Shown here in pieces: positions 5,592 through 5,951 of a stretch of DNA of 5,951 nt. Source of the DNA: an uncultured Clostridia bacterium. Its GTDB lineage: Bacteria; Bacillota_A; Clostridia; TANB77; CAG-508. The stretch lies in the NCBI GenBank assembly GCA_947594095.1, contig CANQEA010000083.1, positions 1 through 5,951 of the forward strand. The letters are read 5' to 3'. How positions within the stretch are numbered: the first letter of the stretch is position 1; each line of letters opens with the position of its first letter. A program made the position numbers and the translations under genes. The notes under the pieces were generated by a model, which saw nothing but the letters and a program-made list of their open reading frames with translations, was not told the origin of the DNA and did not search any database.

Positions 5592-5951
5592 TTAATTATA
5601 TTCATATCCTAATTTACTATGAATTTCTTTATGGCAATTTGAACAAACTAAAATACATTTTAATGCTTCTTTTTTATATTCTTTCCATGACATTGTATTT
5701 CCTGAACCTAATTTAAATTCTTTTTCTTTTGGATTTGTATGGTGAAATTCTAAAGCATCAACACATTTATCATACCCACATAAACTACACTTTCCACCCA
5801 TTAATTTTATAGCTTGTAATTTCATGCTTCTTCTTAAAATTGTTTTTTAATGCTTTCTAGTTCGATTATCAGTCCTTGTAGATTCTCCACTACAATTGTA
5901 GCAATATATCCTTGTTGAACTTTTAGTTTCAAATATATTACCACAAATTTC
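5592..5951 (-). pseudogene. Zinc-ribbon plus HNH endonuclease, interrupted by in-frame TAA; 5' end beyond window
   Basis: The clear part is a 77-residue HNH module (5592-5825): C13xxC16, then EFHHTNP with H28-H29-N31, and C61xxC64-H65 followed by KEIH. This is the Cys4 zinc-stabilised HNH nuclease type. The same frame continues upstream from its ATG through KTILRRS to a TAA at 5847-5849. Beyond that, 34 more codons run to the window edge and encode an N-terminal zinc-ribbon piece (EICG at the edge, CYNC, then TRTDNRTRKH). The two parts look like one protein with a stop in the linker, for example a CAA-to-TAA or AAA-to-TAA change. There is no good ribosome site before the ATG at 5825, so separate expression of the HNH part would need reinitiation. 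Such small HNH proteins occur in phages and mobile elements and also as stray chromosomal genes; no accompanying phage gene is visible. Confidence 0.7.

Noticed and set aside
1..5951. CRISPR array, tRNA/rRNA, insertion sequence ends
   Set aside because: No regularly spaced repeats, cloverleaf-like segments, transposase frames or terminal inverted repeats were found.

Overview
The window is strongly AT-rich DNA in which every convincing gene lies on the minus strand. Spacing is short, Shine-Dalgarno sequences are of the AGGAG type, and codons are A/T-ending (AAA, ATA, AGA, TTA). This suits a low-GC Firmicute, probably a clostridial relative; no gene here fixes the genus. Reading in the direction of transcription means going from high to low coordinates.

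Right block (5951 down to 2607), a probable operon: (1) a zinc-ribbon/HNH endonuclease gene split by an in-frame TAA and cut by the right edge; (2) a small unknown gene of about 113 residues, readable only across a -1 shift at a run of seven A; (3) an NTF2/SnoaL-like protein; (4) a short-chain dehydrogenase (SDR) pseudogene with an internal deletion, whose start codon overlaps the previous stop as ATGA; (5) a Rossmann protein of the D-2-hydroxyacid dehydrogenase family whose catalytic Arg and His are not where expected; (6) a 15-codon remnant of a second SDR C-terminus; (7) an RNase Z-like metallo-beta-lactamase-fold hydrolase. The SDR tail occurs on both sides of the dehydrogenase-like gene as a 31-base direct repeat with two mismatches, a scar of duplication or cassette insertion.

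Middle: a complete NUDIX hydrolase (2473 to 1949) with intergenic gaps of 133 and 197 bases on its two sides. An A/T-only perfect 11-bp hairpin lies just downstream of it.

Left block (1748 down to 1): a cytoplasmic penicillin-binding-protein/class C beta-lactamase-type serine hydrolase, followed 51 bases later by an HPr-kinase-like P-loop ATPase that runs off the left edge. Such P-loop proteins sometimes accompany peptide-maturation genes, but no precursor peptide or maturase is visible here.

No tRNA, rRNA, CRISPR array, complete insertion sequence or replication origin was seen. The most unusual aspects are the duplicated SDR tail, the degenerate dehydrogenase active site, and the clustering of damaged genes between 4416 and 5951. 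That cluster could reflect real gene decay, recoding or, for the single-base events, sequencing error.
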